From contig CAZQFH010000019.1 in NCBI GenBank assembly GCA_964592595.1, forward strand, positions 1 through 64,000: DNA of 64,000 nt, read 5' to 3'. This stretch comes from UBA5536 sp964592595. GTDB lineage: Bacteria > Bacteroidota > Bacteroidia > Bacteroidales > F082. Within the stretch, counting starts at the first letter, position 1, and each line of letters begins with the position of its first letter. Of this stretch, positions 17,323-25,454 are shown one piece after another. The position numbers and the translations under genes were made by a program. Under the pieces are notes generated by a model. The model saw only the letters and a program-made list of their open reading frames with translations. It did no database searches and had not been told where the DNA came from.

Positions 17323-18450
17323 TTAATTTATTGGTTTCAATCGGATTAACTGACCCGGACCTTCAGTTAAAACATATAAATACCCATCAGGTGCTTGTCG
17401 GATATCCCTAAAGCGTGCATATTCCTGAAGGAGTTTTTCGGTGTGAACTACTTGTGTGCCATTTAGCGTAAGCCGCTGAATTTGCTGACCGGCGAGTGCT
17501 GTTACCATCAGGTTGTTTTTCCAGTTAGGATATTTATCGCTGGTAACAAAACACATACCACAAGGTGCAATAGAGGGTACCCAGTAATGAATAGGATCAG
17601 TTGTACCGGGAAGTGTGGTGTCGTTGGTGATAATGGTGCCGTCGTAGTTTATACCAAAGCTTACAATTGGCCAGCCATAGTTTGCACCTGCTTTTTCGAT
17701 GTTGATTTCATCACCACCTCTTGGGCCGTGTTCGTGCGACCATATTTCTCCGGTTTCGGGGTGGATAGCCATTCCCTGTATGTTGCGGTGGCCGTAATTA
17801 TATATTTCAGGTCGCGCATTGTTATCTCTAACAAATGGATTATCGGGTGGGATACGCCCATCATCATGGATGCGCATCAGTTTGCCGTTGTGGTTAGTGA
17901 GCTTTTGTGCATTTTCCATTTCTCCTCGGTCGCCAATTGGAAAGTAGAGTCGGTTTTCCTCATCAAAAACGATTCTGCAACCAAAGTGATAGGGCAAATC
18001 AGTTAAGGGAGTGCCTCTGAACAGCTGCTCGAACTCAACTAGTGAATTTCCATTCAGTTTTGCCCTGCCAATGGCGGTGTTTCCTTTTTGTCCATCAATG
18101 GAAGAGGAGTAAGCGAGATAAATCCAGCCATTATTTTCGTAATCCGGATGCAGGGCTACTTCCAGCAGTCCACCCTGACCGTTTTGCCATATAGGAGGTA
18201 ATCCGCTTATTGGAGCTGATAATTGTCCGTTTTCAAAAAAGCGCAATCTTCCTGGCCTTTCAGCTATTAGCATGCGGCCATCCGGGAGGAAAGCAATGCT
18301 CCAGGGATTTTCGAGTCCTTCGGACAGCACTTCCACTTCAAACTGATGGCTTTGGCCTGCTGGCGGTTCATCATTAATAAAACTATCCGACACATTGCAG
18401 CCCATATTAAGGCTTAATACTGCAATTATTATCACAAAAATGGTTTTCAT
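17323..18450 (-). CDS. PQQ-dependent aldose sugar dehydrogenase-like lipoprotein
   Basis: A 375-residue lipoprotein with the lipid-acceptor Cys18 (VLSLNMGC). It belongs to the soluble glucose/sorbosone dehydrogenase (YliI/Asd) beta-propeller family. Diagnostic stretches are ENPWSIAFLPDGRMLIAERP, YGHRNIQGMAIHP and HEHGPRGGDEIN, which contain residues used by the family for PQQ and Ca binding. It would oxidise aldoses at the cell surface, if PQQ is available. The frame extends to 18576, but those codons overlap the kinase gene and a terminator, so the ATG at 18450 is the start. It lies downstream of the kinase but beyond a strong terminator, so it is probably a separate unit. Confidence 0.85.
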   Translation of the reverse strand: MKTIFVIIIAVLSLNMGCNVSDSFINDEPPAGQSHQFEVEVLSEGLENPWSIAFLPDGRMLIAERPGRLRFFENGQLSAPISGLPPIWQNGQGGLLEVALHPDYENNGWIYLAYSSSIDGQKGNTAIGRAKLNGNSLVEFEQLFRGTPLTDLPYHFGCRIVFDEENRLYFPIGDRGEMENAQKLTNHNGKLMRIHDDGRIPPDNPFVRDNNARPEIYNYGHRNIQGMAIHPETGEIWSHEHGPRGGDEINIEKAGANYGWPIVSFGINYDGTIITNDTTLPGTTDPIHYWVPSIAPCGMCFVTSDKYPNWKNNLMVTALAGQQIQRLTLNGTQVVHTEKLLQEYARFRDIRQAPDGYLYVLTEGPGQLIRLKPIN

Positions 18451-18483
18451 AAGCTTTGGTGGTTTTGTTCGAGATGTGAAGAT

Positions 18484-18515
18484 AAAAAAAAACAGCCTGA
18501 TTGTGCAGGCTGTTT
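18484..18515 (-). terminator. Intrinsic terminator after the ROK kinase gene
   Basis: A perfect 10-bp stem, AAACAGCCTG (18490-18499) with CAGGCTGTTT (18506-18515), has a 6-nt loop. On the minus strand it runs directly into a T-tract. It lies 20 nt after the ROK kinase stop and separates that operon from the sugar dehydrogenase gene. Confidence 0.88.
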
Positions 18516-18535
18516 CAAAATAATTTGAAAATCTG

Positions 18536-19522
18536 TTATCCCAATTGTTTTTCGAGTTCTTTGTGAACCAGTGCACTAGCGCCTACGATAGCGGCATCAC
18601 CGGGCTTAAGCTGTGAGGGCAGTATTTTCACTTTGTTTTTAAAAATAGGAATAAGGTGTTTCTCCATGCTTTCGATGGTTGGCCTTAAAATGTAATTTCC
18701 GGCAGCCATAGGCCCGCCAAATAAGAAGATTGCTTCGGGGCTGGTGTGGGCAACGGTATTGGCTAAACCAATTCCAAGCCAATGGCCGGTGAGTTCAAAA
18801 ACTTCTTTAGCAATGGCATCGCCTGTTTCAGCTGCTTCAAAAATCATTCTGGAATCCAATTCGTTAAAACATTTTTTTGCTAAAACGCTTTTGGTTGCAT
18901 TATACTTTGCCAGCAATTCAAAAGCTGTTCTCTTCATGCCTGGTGCAGAGCAATAAGCTTCAAGATGACCCCTGCCGCCGCAACCGCACAACCTGCCGTT
19001 GTTTATGATAGTAGTGTGGCCACATTCGCCGGCAAAACCGTCGTGTCCGTAAACCAAATCACCATTTACAACAACACCACTTCCTACGCCGGTTCCAAGG
19101 GTGTAAACTACAAAATTTTTCATGCCTTGTGCACCGCCGTAAATCATTTCGCCAATAGCCGCAGCATTGGCATCGTTGGTGATGGCGATGGCTTTCATTT
19201 CAGGGAAATTATCCTCCAGAAGCTTTACCATTGGGATTACGCCCTTGAAAGAAAGGTTTGGAGCATGTTCGATGGTTCCGGTGTAATAATTGGCATTAGG
19301 TGCGCCGATACCCAAACCCAGTATTTCAACTTTTGGATTGAGGGATCCAACAGAATTTACGAGCTCGCGAACCGAATTGGTTATATCATCGATAAACAGT
19401 GTAATATTGCCGTGATCAGGGGTGGGAATACTGTCTTTTACAAGTACTTTTCCATCGTTATCAACTACTCCTATTGCTGTGTTGGTGCCACCTACATCAA
19501 TACCAATTGCGACTTTTTTCAT
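18536..19522 (-). CDS. ROK-family sugar kinase (glucokinase-like)
   Basis: A 328-residue cytosolic ROK kinase that phosphorylates a hexose with ATP. It has the phosphate-binding start AIGIDVGGTNTAIG, a second phosphate loop GTGVGSGVVVNG, and the zinc-site motif GRLCGCGGRGHLEAYCS with the preceding ECGH. It lies 8 bp after the FHS transporter gene on the same strand, so the two form an uptake-and-phosphorylation pair. Glucose is the default substrate for this branch, but N-acetylglucosamine or mannose are possible given the neighbouring N-glycan hydrolases. A strong terminator follows it. Confidence 0.92.
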   Translation of the reverse strand: MKKVAIGIDVGGTNTAIGVVDNDGKVLVKDSIPTPDHGNITLFIDDITNSVRELVNSVGSLNPKVEILGLGIGAPNANYYTGTIEHAPNLSFKGVIPMVKLLEDNFPEMKAIAITNDANAAAIGEMIYGGAQGMKNFVVYTLGTGVGSGVVVNGDLVYGHDGFAGECGHTTIINNGRLCGCGGRGHLEAYCSAPGMKRTAFELLAKYNATKSVLAKKCFNELDSRMIFEAAETGDAIAKEVFELTGHWLGIGLANTVAHTSPEAIFLFGGPMAAGNYILRPTIESMEKHLIPIFKNKVKILPSQLKPGDAAIVGASALVHKELEKQLG

Positions 19523-19530
19523 ATGCTTAT

Positions 19531-20907
19531 TTAGTTTTTATAGTTTAATGTTGATTCAAGTTTACGTCTGATTTTGCTTCCTGACACAGCGTAATAAAAG
19601 ATGAAAAGGTAACTGATTGCAGGAACAAGGAATGCATAAGTGTAGCCTGCTGAATCGGCTATACCTCCCATCAAGGGCGGTAAAATTGCTCCTCCGAGAA
19701 TCAGGGCGTTTATCAAACCAGAGGCTCCGCTGAGTTCAGCGTTATCAAGATCTTTTACCGCAAGTGAGAATATATTGGGGAACATAATTGAATTGAACAA
19801 TCCGATTGAGATAATCGTCCACAAGGCAATTGATCCCGAAGTAAAGGTTGTGGCGATATCCAGCAGGGCAGCTACCAACGCAAAAGTGGCCAGGGTGCGG
19901 GCTGCATTGCCTCTGCCAAATTGCATGATGATAAAATTAACGGCAGCAACACCCATAAATACTATACCAATATTCCAGCTCCAATCTGTAACAAAAGCCC
20001 CCGAAACAAGAGCAAGAGCCAACACAGGCAGGGCATAGGTGTATTTTCGGATAGCTTTCATGTCAGAAAACATAAAGGATCCGAAAAACCGGCCTACCAT
20101 GGCACCTCCCCAGTAAATGGCTGCATAGGTTGAAGCCATTTCGGCTTGCATATTTAGGCTGTGCTTCAGGTAGTTTACGATTAATCCGGCATTGCCCACT
20201 TCAGCACCTACGTATAGGAAAATGGCAACACCGCCTAATACTACGTGTGGATATTTAAACACACTTTTCTTTTCTTTTTTCTCTGATTGAAGCGAAGGAA
20301 GCTTGATAGTGAAAATGATAATTGCAACCACTAAAACAATGATTCCCATTATAATAAAAGGCATCGGAACACGGTTTGCAGCAATTTCGATATCATCCGG
20401 AAACTGCAACCCTCTGAAGATGGCTATCGAAATAAGCCAGGGAGCGATCATGGTGGCAATGGAATTGAGGGCTTGCGTAAAATTTAATCTGCTGGAAGCC
20501 GTTTCTGGCGAACCAATAGCAGTTACGTAAGGATTAGCAGCTACTTGCAAAAATACTACGCCAGTTGCCAAAACAAAAGTCGCCATCAGAAAAACCGGAA
20601 ACGAGGGCAGGTTAGCAGCCGGAACATAAATAAAACTTCCCAACGACATCAGGATAAGGCCAGCAATCACAGTCCATTTGTACCCTATCCGGTCAATCAG
20701 GTTTCCGGTGGGTATCGACATCAGTGGATAGGCAATAAAAAATGCCGACGAAAGCAGCTGTGCTTCAAATTCTGAGAGGCTGAAGATTTCCTTTACAGGT
20801 GCACTTAGCGTCACAATAAAAGTGGTTGCAAAACCAAAGATAAAGAAGATCGCGCCAAAGACTGAGATTCCCAGAATGGCTTGATTGGAGTTGTTGGGGT
20901 ATGCCAT
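19531..20907 (-). CDS. FHS-family MFS sugar:H+ symporter (glucose/galactose/GlcNAc type)
   Basis: A 458-residue inner-membrane protein with 12 predicted helices. It belongs to the fucose-galactose-glucose symporter family of the major facilitator superfamily. The family mark FLQVAANPYVTAIG is present, and so is the first-half loop motif GNLIDRIGYKWT. It is the first gene of a two-gene operon with the ROK kinase. Relatives import glucose, galactose, fucose or N-acetylglucosamine (NagP), so the substrate must be tested. It is divergent from the glycosylasparaginase/GH20 pair. Confidence 0.9.
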   Translation of the reverse strand: MAYPNNSNQAILGISVFGAIFFIFGFATTFIVTLSAPVKEIFSLSEFEAQLLSSAFFIAYPLMSIPTGNLIDRIGYKWTVIAGLILMSLGSFIYVPAANLPSFPVFLMATFVLATGVVFLQVAANPYVTAIGSPETASSRLNFTQALNSIATMIAPWLISIAIFRGLQFPDDIEIAANRVPMPFIIMGIIVLVVAIIIFTIKLPSLQSEKKEKKSVFKYPHVVLGGVAIFLYVGAEVGNAGLIVNYLKHSLNMQAEMASTYAAIYWGGAMVGRFFGSFMFSDMKAIRKYTYALPVLALALVSGAFVTDWSWNIGIVFMGVAAVNFIIMQFGRGNAARTLATFALVAALLDIATTFTSGSIALWTIISIGLFNSIMFPNIFSLAVKDLDNAELSGASGLINALILGGAILPPLMGGIADSAGYTYAFLVPAISYLFIFYYAVSGSKIRRKLESTLNYKN

Positions 20908-20961
20908 AGTTTAGTTATTTGCTATTTTTTTTTTGCTCTGCCGTATTGCGCGCAGCGCTAA

Positions 20962-20969
20962 CAAAAGTA
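20962..20969 (-). promoter_or_regulatory. -7 promoter element of the transporter/kinase operon (TACTTTTG)
   Basis: A perfect TAnnTTTG match on the minus strand, 54 nt from the ATG at 20907. At the 20-nt spacing the -33 position reads ATG instead of TTG, so only the TG is kept. Confidence 0.5.
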
Positions 20970-21127
20970 GAAAAATAATTGATTTATGTCATTGAGTTTA
21001 TTTTGATGTACAGGATTATTTTAATGCTTAGGCTCAGGTGTGGCAGACTTTTATTATTTTCGTACTGTTATCCGACAAATAGGCACCTAAGCTTGTTTGA
21101 TAAATCAAAATCTTTATAAAAAATCTG

Positions 21128-22126
21128 ATGAGTAACAGAAGAAAATTCCTGATACATACTTTTGTTGGAGGAATGGCTGCTGGATTGGGTTGTCGTTATG
21201 GTTTGGCCACAACCATGATGAAGCAACCCATCTTGAAGCCTGATAAAGACGCATTTCCAATTGTAATTTCTACCTGGAATCATGGCTTAGCAGCCAATGA
21301 AGCTGCTATGCAGGTGCTTGCAGCTGGTGGATTGGTGCTGGATGCTGTTGAACAGGGTGTGCGCGTTTCGGAGGCCGATCCAAAAGTGGAAAGCGTTGGA
21401 TACGGTGGTTTTCCGGATGCTTCCGGTGAAGTGACTCTTGATGCTTGCATTATGGATTCGGGTGGAAGAGCGGGTTCGGTGGCGTGCTTAAAAGAAATAA
21501 TGCATCCGGTTTCGGTTGCCCGAAAAGTGATGGAGCAAACCCCTCATGTGATGTTGGTGGGCGAAGGTGCTTTGCAATTTGCATTGGATCAGGGTTTTGA
21601 GCGAAATAATTTGCTTACGCCCGTGATGAAAGCCAATTATGAAAAATGGAAAGCATCAGGAGCAAGATATGCTCCGCATGCTAATTGGGAAAATCATGAC
21701 ACCATTGGTATGATTGCTATCGATAGCAAGGGTGATATGGCCGGTGCCTGCACCACGAGTGGCATGGCATTTAAGCATCCCGGCCGTGTGGGCGATTCGC
21801 CAATCATAGGTGCCGGCCTTTTTGTGGATAATGAAGTGGGAGCTGCTACCGCCACAGGAGAAGGCGAAGCGGTGATGAAAACCCTTGGTAGCTTTTTAAT
21901 TGTTGAACTTATGCGGCAGGGTTTTTCGCCTCAACAGGCTTGCGAGCAGGCAGTAAGAAGAATTGTTGCCAAAACGAAAGTACATGATCACTTCCAGATA
22001 GGCTATATAGCGCTGAATAAAGCAGGTGAAGTTGGGGCTTATGCATATGCGGCTGGCTTTCAATATGCGTTTTCAAATAGGGAAAAAACAAGCCTGATTG
22101 ACGTGAAATCAATAAAAAATGCATAA
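21128..22126 (+). CDS. Glycosylasparaginase (N4-(beta-N-acetylglucosaminyl)-L-asparaginase)
   Basis: An Ntn-hydrolase that cleaves the GlcNAc-Asn bond after the peptide has been removed, releasing aspartate and the glycan. The 332-residue precursor starts MSNRRKFLIHTF, a Tat-like signal (RRKFL) that fits periplasmic export. The autocleavage site is NHDTIGMIAID; Thr192 becomes the N-terminal nucleophile of the beta chain. GGFPDASGEVTLDACIMD and GAGLFVDNEVGAATATGEGE are typical of the aspartylglucosaminidase branch rather than isoaspartyl dipeptidases. It runs directly into the GH20 gene (1 bp gap to the preferred start), so the two are cotranscribed. Confidence 0.92.
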   Translation: MSNRRKFLIHTFVGGMAAGLGCRYGLATTMMKQPILKPDKDAFPIVISTWNHGLAANEAAMQVLAAGGLVLDAVEQGVRVSEADPKVESVGYGGFPDASGEVTLDACIMDSGGRAGSVACLKEIMHPVSVARKVMEQTPHVMLVGEGALQFALDQGFERNNLLTPVMKANYEKWKASGARYAPHANWENHDTIGMIAIDSKGDMAGACTTSGMAFKHPGRVGDSPIIGAGLFVDNEVGAATATGEGEAVMKTLGSFLIVELMRQGFSPQQACEQAVRRIVAKTKVHDHFQIGYIALNKAGEVGAYAYAAGFQYAFSNREKTSLIDVKSIKNA

Positions 22127-22127
22127 A

Positions 22128-24005
22128 ATGAAAAAATCATTTGGCTTAACACTCCTTCTTTTTGCTCTTGTTCTGGTAAATTGTAAACGAACAGAAAAAC
22201 CACAGCTTAGTATCATCCCAAAGCCTGAAAAGCTTTATGTTTCCGGCAGAATGGTAACACTAAATGCAGCTAGCAGGATAATATTTGAAGATCCTAATCC
22301 GGCGCTCAGGCTGATAGGCGAGTCTTTGGCAGAATTTATTGCAAAGGGAAGTGCTTTTCGACCAGAAGTTGTGCCTTTTAGCTTGGCAAAATCTATCGAA
22401 AATGATATTTATCTTTCAACAAATTTGAATGACAGTGTTTTTGGAGACGAAGGCTATCGGCTCAAAGGAAATAATGGTAAATTTATTAGTATCCAGGCCA
22501 ATACTCCTCATGGTGTGTTTTATGGCGTGCAGAGTCTTTATCAGCTTTTTCCTACAGCGATTTATCATCGAGATCAAAATCAACAGGATTGGGAAATTAC
22601 AGCTGTGAATGTTAGCGATAAGGCGCGTTTTAAGTATCGGGGCATGCATTTGGACGTAAGCCGACATATGTTTCCGGTTGAGTTTATAAAGCAATATATC
22701 GATTTGCTGGCCATGTACAAATACAACCATTTACATTGGCACTTGACTGATGATCAGGGTTGGCGAATTGAAATCAAGGCTTTTCCCAAGTTAACCGAAG
22801 TGGGTGCCTGGCGCGATGAAACCTTAATCGGACATGGAGGTAAAATGCCAAAAGTGTATGACGGAAAGCCTTATGGTGGTTTTTATACGCAGGACGAAAT
22901 CAGAGAGATTGTTGATTATGCTGCTTTGCGTTATATTACAATTATTCCCGAAATTGAAATGCCCGGCCATGCTTCAGCTGCATTGGCAGCTTATCCTGAG
23001 CTTGGTTGCACCGGTGGCCCTTATAAGGTGGAAACCAGCTGGGGTGTTTTTGAAGATATTTTTTGCACAAAAGATGAAACCCTTACTTTTCTGGAGCAGG
23101 TTTTGGATGAGGTAATGGCTTTATTCCCCTCTACTTACATTCATATCGGAGGAGATGAAGCTCCAAAAACGAGATGGAAGGCATGCAAGCAGTGCCAGCA
23201 AAAAATCAAATCAGAAGGCCTTGCAGATGAGCACGAATTGCAGAGCTGGTTCATTCAACGTATTGAGAAGTATCTCAATGCACATGGCCGTAAGATAATT
23301 GGCTGGGACGAAATCCTCGAAGGTGGCCTTGCTCCGGATGCAACAGTGATGTCGTGGCGGGGAACAGCTGGCGGGATTGCTGCTGCACAAATGGGACATG
23401 ATGCAATTATGACACCCGGAAGTCATTGCTATTTTGATCATTATCAAGGCGATCCTGCTATTGAGCCTTTGGCAATTGGGGGTTATACAACCTTATCGAA
23501 AGTTTATGCCTATGAGCCAGTCCCCGAAGAACTTACCACAAAGCAATCAAAGCATATTCTTGGAGCTCAGGCAAATGTGTGGGCAGAATACCTCAAAAAG
23601 CCTGAGAATGTCACTTATATGGTGCTGCCACGAATGGCAGCACTTTCTGAAGTACTTTGGAGTCCTGCGAAATCCAGAAATTGGGATAATTTTTATGATA
23701 GATTACCTGCACATTTTCAGCGTTATGAAGCATTAGGATTGAATTACAGCTTGGCCGTAAATCAAATTAAAGTTGAAAAAATAATTAGGCCTGACAGCGT
23801 GACACAGCTAACCCTAAAAACGGAAGTGCCTAATGGCGTGATTTATTACACCACCGATGGCAGTGATCCTGATACGCTTTCGGTGCGATTTGATCAGCCG
23901 CTTGATCAGACAGATTTTGATCAACTTAAAATGCAACTCTACCGGAATGGCCAGAAAATTGGTGATATCCAACAAAGGGTAATGTCAATTTCATCCGACA
24001 AATAA
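22128..24005 (+). CDS. GH20 beta-N-acetylhexosaminidase, lipoprotein
   Basis: A 625-residue exo-hexosaminidase that removes terminal GlcNAc or GalNAc by substrate-assisted catalysis. The catalytic pair Asp343-Glu344 is in HIGGDEAPKTRWK. The (beta/alpha)8 barrel includes HWHLTDDQGWRIEIK and MPGHASAALAAYPEL. A C-terminal chitobiase-like domain (VIYYTTDGSDPD) follows. The ATG at 22128 gives MKKSFGLTLLLFAL; an ATG at 22119 overlaps the upstream stop and would add three residues. The lipobox-like LVLVNC has Asn at -1, which is unusual. It is cotranscribed with glycosylasparaginase, and its 3' end overlaps the convergent zinc-ribbon gene by 15 bp. Confidence 0.93.
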   Translation: MKKSFGLTLLLFALVLVNCKRTEKPQLSIIPKPEKLYVSGRMVTLNAASRIIFEDPNPALRLIGESLAEFIAKGSAFRPEVVPFSLAKSIENDIYLSTNLNDSVFGDEGYRLKGNNGKFISIQANTPHGVFYGVQSLYQLFPTAIYHRDQNQQDWEITAVNVSDKARFKYRGMHLDVSRHMFPVEFIKQYIDLLAMYKYNHLHWHLTDDQGWRIEIKAFPKLTEVGAWRDETLIGHGGKMPKVYDGKPYGGFYTQDEIREIVDYAALRYITIIPEIEMPGHASAALAAYPELGCTGGPYKVETSWGVFEDIFCTKDETLTFLEQVLDEVMALFPSTYIHIGGDEAPKTRWKACKQCQQKIKSEGLADEHELQSWFIQRIEKYLNAHGRKIIGWDEILEGGLAPDATVMSWRGTAGGIAAAQMGHDAIMTPGSHCYFDHYQGDPAIEPLAIGGYTTLSKVYAYEPVPEELTTKQSKHILGAQANVWAEYLKKPENVTYMVLPRMAALSEVLWSPAKSRNWDNFYDRLPAHFQRYEALGLNYSLAVNQIKVEKIIRPDSVTQLTLKTEVPNGVIYYTTDGSDPDTLSVRFDQPLDQTDFDQLKMQLYRNGQKIGDIQQRVMSISSDK

Positions 24006-24200
24006 GTCAAACACGCTGGCTAAATTGCTGCTTTTGGCCTTGTAAAACTCGGTAAATGTGCATCTGCTGCAGCTAACAGTGGAGAATTTTTTATTTTGAA
24101 CATCAAAGATTTTAGCCAGTAAACTACCGGTAACTCTGATCTCACCTATTTCATATTGCCTGTTACCACATTTTGGACATTTATAATTTAGATTTCTCAT
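23991..24200 (-). CDS. Small zinc-ribbon protein (DUF2082-like)
   Basis: A 69-residue protein with a complete zinc-ribbon: Cys8-x2-Cys11 (KCPKCGNRQY) and Cys44-x2-Cys47 (SCSRCTFTEFY). It resembles the small nucleic-acid-binding zinc-ribbon family annotated DUF2082. It is the last gene of a three-gene operon after SPFH and a ribbon-helix-helix protein; its ATG overlaps the upstream TGA (ATGA), implying translational coupling. The function is unknown. The conserved association with a stomatin-like membrane protein is the best clue. Confidence 0.82.
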   Translation of the reverse strand: MRNLNYKCPKCGNRQYEIGEIRVTGSLLAKIFDVQNKKFSTVSCSRCTFTEFYKAKSSNLASVFDLFVG

Positions 24201-24376
24201 GATGTGGGATTATCGTTTTTGGTATTTTTTTTTGTGCGACCTGCCTCACTTAGTGCTTTGTTGATGATCCATTCCAGCTGACCATTGGTGCTTCTGAATT
24301 CATCAGCAGCCCATTTTTCAACCAGATTCAACAGATCTTCATCAATGCGTAAAGCAAATGCTTTTTTCTTTGACAT
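24197..24376 (-). CDS. Arc/MetJ-type ribbon-helix-helix protein
   Basis: A 59-residue reading frame, small enough to be missed easily. The sequence MSKKKAFALRIDEDLLNLV, then EKWAADEFRSTNGQLEWII, is a ribbon-helix-helix fold: a short strand (AFALRID) followed by two helices, with RSTNGQ at the turn. Such proteins bind palindromic DNA as dimers. It lies 4 bp after the SPFH stop and its TGA overlaps the ATG of the zinc-ribbon gene. The perfect 8-bp palindrome at the operon promoter (25246-25264) is a natural candidate operator for autoregulation. Alternatively it could be a structural partner of SPFH. Confidence 0.82.
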   Translation of the reverse strand: MSKKKAFALRIDEDLLNLVEKWAADEFRSTNGQLEWIINKALSEAGRTKKNTKNDNPTS

Positions 24377-24380
24377 AATT

Positions 24381-25229
24381 TTATTGATACAAAGTGCCTG
24401 TGTTAACTACTGGCGATGCTTCCTTATCGCCACAAAGTACAACCATCAAATTGCTCACCATAGCAGCTTTTTTATCGTCATCGAGTTCAACGATTTGTTT
24501 CTCCGAAAGCTGTTCAAGCGCCATTTCAACCATACTAACCGCGCCCTCAACAATTTTGAAACGAGCCGCAACAATTGCTGTTGCTTGTTGACGCTTAAGC
24601 ATGGCTTGCGCAATCTCCTGAGCATAAGCAATGTAGTTGATACGCGCTTCAATCACTTCAATGCCAGCAATATCGAGCCTTTCGATGATTTCTTTCTCCA
24701 GTTCGGCATTCACCTCTTCTCCACCGGATCGTAAAGTGATCTCTGCATCATGATCTTCGAAATCGTCATAAGGATAAATCCCGGCCAGTTTTCTTAGAGC
24801 TGCCTCACTTTGTACAACTACAAAATGTTGAAATTCATCTACGGCAAATGATGCTTTAAAAGTATCTGAAACTCTCCATACGAGTACAACGCCAATCATG
24901 ATAGGATTTCCGATTTTGTCGTTCACTTTAATCGGATCACTGTCGAAGTTTCTGGCCCTTAATGAAATCGTCCGGCGTATAAAAAAAGGATTGACCCAGA
25001 AAAATCCATTGTCTTTTATCGTTCCCGAATACTTCCCGAAAAGGATAAGCACAACAGCTTTGTTGGGATTGATTACAGTGAATCCAATCGAAAGAAAAAT
25101 TGCGATTAACAAAAGAGCAACAAACCAAGGTGATTTCATCATCACCAAACCTGCTATTCCAATACTTAGCAGTAGGATTATAACAACCAGCATCATATAG
25201 CCGGATGCAGCAGATTTTAATTTTTCCAT
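24381..25229 (-). CDS. SPFH/Band 7 (stomatin-like) membrane protein
   Basis: A 282-residue protein. Two N-terminal hydrophobic segments lie at about residues 12-29 (YMMLVVIILLLSIGIAGL) and 32-50. The SPFH domain starts at about residue 50 (TVINPNKAVVLILFGKYSG) and includes DPIKVNDKIGNPIMIGVVLV. A helical C-terminal part has YAQEIAQAMLKRQQATAIVA, the typical end of these membrane-scaffold proteins. SPFH proteins oligomerise into cages and organise membrane microdomains or proteases. It is the first gene of the SPFH/ribbon-helix-helix/zinc-ribbon operon, behind a strong promoter with an embedded palindrome. Confidence 0.9.
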   Translation of the reverse strand: MEKLKSAASGYMMLVVIILLLSIGIAGLVMMKSPWFVALLLIAIFLSIGFTVINPNKAVVLILFGKYSGTIKDNGFFWVNPFFIRRTISLRARNFDSDPIKVNDKIGNPIMIGVVLVWRVSDTFKASFAVDEFQHFVVVQSEAALRKLAGIYPYDDFEDHDAEITLRSGGEEVNAELEKEIIERLDIAGIEVIEARINYIAYAQEIAQAMLKRQQATAIVAARFKIVEGAVSMVEMALEQLSEKQIVELDDDKKAAMVSNLMVVLCGDKEASPVVNTGTLYQ

Positions 25230-25245
25230 GATGTATAAATTATAT

Positions 25246-25264
25246 TGATATTAAAATAATATCA
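25246..25264. promoter_or_regulatory. Palindromic candidate operator at the SPFH operon
   Basis: A perfect inverted repeat, TGATATTA-AAA-TAATATCA. It begins immediately after the -7 element, so it spans the expected transcription start, and ends 16 nt before the SPFH ATG. A repressor bound here would block initiation. The operon's own ribbon-helix-helix protein is the obvious candidate binder; that link is inference. Confidence 0.6.
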
Positions 25265-25295
25265 CAAAGATATAATTCTATGATTCATTTGTCAA
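25265..25295 (-). promoter_or_regulatory. Promoter of the SPFH operon
   Basis: On the minus strand: TTG (25295-25293), exactly 20 nt, then TATCTTTG (25272-25265). Both elements and spacing match the consensus. The leader to the ATG at 25229 is about 30 nt and contains the palindrome. Confidence 0.75.
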
Positions 25296-25339
25296 GATGA
25301 TGTGGTAAAATTTTTGGTGCTTTACAACCAAATTCAACT

Positions 25340-25347
25340 TAAATTTG
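25340..25347 (+). promoter_or_regulatory. Possible -7 element of the GH92 gene (TAAATTTG)
   Basis: A perfect TAnnTTTG match. The nearest TTG upstream is at a 23-nt spacing, longer than usual. It lies 108 nt before the ATG at 25455. Confidence 0.4.
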
Positions 25348-25454
25348 TCTATCAATTGTCAGCTCTCATCAGGTTTAATACTGATCACTGTAAATTGAAT
25401 ACCAGCAAACTGAGTAGTAAAAATCTGCTTTAAGTTTTTCATTAATTGATTATT

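Noticed and set aside
18451..18576. 42-codon N-terminal extension of the sugar dehydrogenase
   Set aside because: It would read through a terminator and the end of the kinase gene; the ATG at 18450 starts a clean lipoprotein signal.
18965..19534. Plus-strand reading frame (189 codons) opposite the ROK kinase
   Set aside because: Overlaps conserved kinase motifs on the other strand; its protein has low-complexity composition and no known family.
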